Below are positions 63,979 to 64,000 of a stretch of DNA of 64,000 nt, piece by piece. The first letter of the stretch is position 1. Each line of letters begins with the position of its first letter. Source of the DNA: Marinobacter sp. SS21 (GTDB taxonomy: Bacteria; Pseudomonadota; Gammaproteobacteria; Pseudomonadales; Oleiphilaceae); contig NZ_JAQNDA010000009.1 of assembly GCF_028369065.1 (NCBI RefSeq), positions 113,046 to 177,045 of the forward strand, given 5' to 3'. Position numbers and translations under genes: made by a program. The notes beneath the pieces were generated by a model that was not told the origin of the DNA, searched no databases, and worked only from the letters and a program-made list of their open reading frames with translations.

Positions 63979-64000
63979 AGTCAATTTCCTGAAGTCGTTT

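Overview
The window looks like a chromosomal segment of a marine gammaproteobacterium, most likely Marinobacter or a close relative. This is inferred from the house-keeping content (HtpG, DusC, DUF2835, class I aldolase, OsmC-YcaO fusion, TAXI-type TRAP transporter, EF-hand protein, DUF2459, phytoene-desaturase-like oxidoreductase) and from moderately high GC with typical gamma-proteobacterial ribosome binding sites. No rRNA, tRNA or CRISPR array was recognised.

Layout. About 1-23 kb is core-like and densely packed. It holds the end of a YbbP-type ABC permease, a periplasmic solute-binding protein, an iron alcohol dehydrogenase coupled to an SCP2-like protein, an alpha/beta hydrolase and an M48 lipoprotein. 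Next come a DUF599 protein with two thioesterases, htpG behind a sigma-32-type promoter, dusC, an MBL-fold hydrolase, class I aldolase and a DUF899 protein. An 11-bp minisatellite, a CWC/methyltransferase-like pair, a TRAP-TAXI transporter and OsmC-YcaO close this part. About 23.5-27 kb is a tight three-gene operon of unrecognised proteins. The last one carries, in order, motifs that resemble the TIM barrel of tRNA-guanine transglycosylases; this is the best candidate here for an undescribed system.

About 27-36 kb is mixed, with signs of decay: divergent EamA and AraC genes that meet head to head with short N-termini, a frameshifted VOC gene, and a sterol-desaturase-family gene split by a 279-bp MITE with 4-bp CTAG target duplications. 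A TetR/FAD-oxidoreductase pair has a 9-bp tandem repeat in the inter-cistron leader and a phased operator-like array upstream.

About 36-59 kb is a mosaic accessory region. It is sprinkled with two families of short palindromic repeats (one built on AAACCGGGACAGA/TCTGTCCCGGTTT, the other on GGGTCTTGCCTTTTGC/GCAAAAGGCAAGACCC), a 45-bp repeat pair, gene remnants (TPR, IS110-type transposase, OmpA C-terminus), a complete IS5-family element with CTAA target duplications, and a second MITE copy. The functional genes there include an OmpA porin with a large Ig-like lipoprotein, AraC regulators, a serine hydrolase, a SLOG-fold protein and a YcaQ-like glycosylase. A glutamine synthetase-like/aldehyde dehydrogenase/iron alcohol dehydrogenase operon suggests gamma-glutamylation-dependent use of an amino alcohol such as ethanolamine. 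An AraC regulator stands divergent to an SDR pair.

About 59-64 kb holds a membrane fatty-acid desaturase, NhaA, an AT-rich diguanylate cyclase and an IS30-family transposase that lacks its N-terminal helix-turn-helix.
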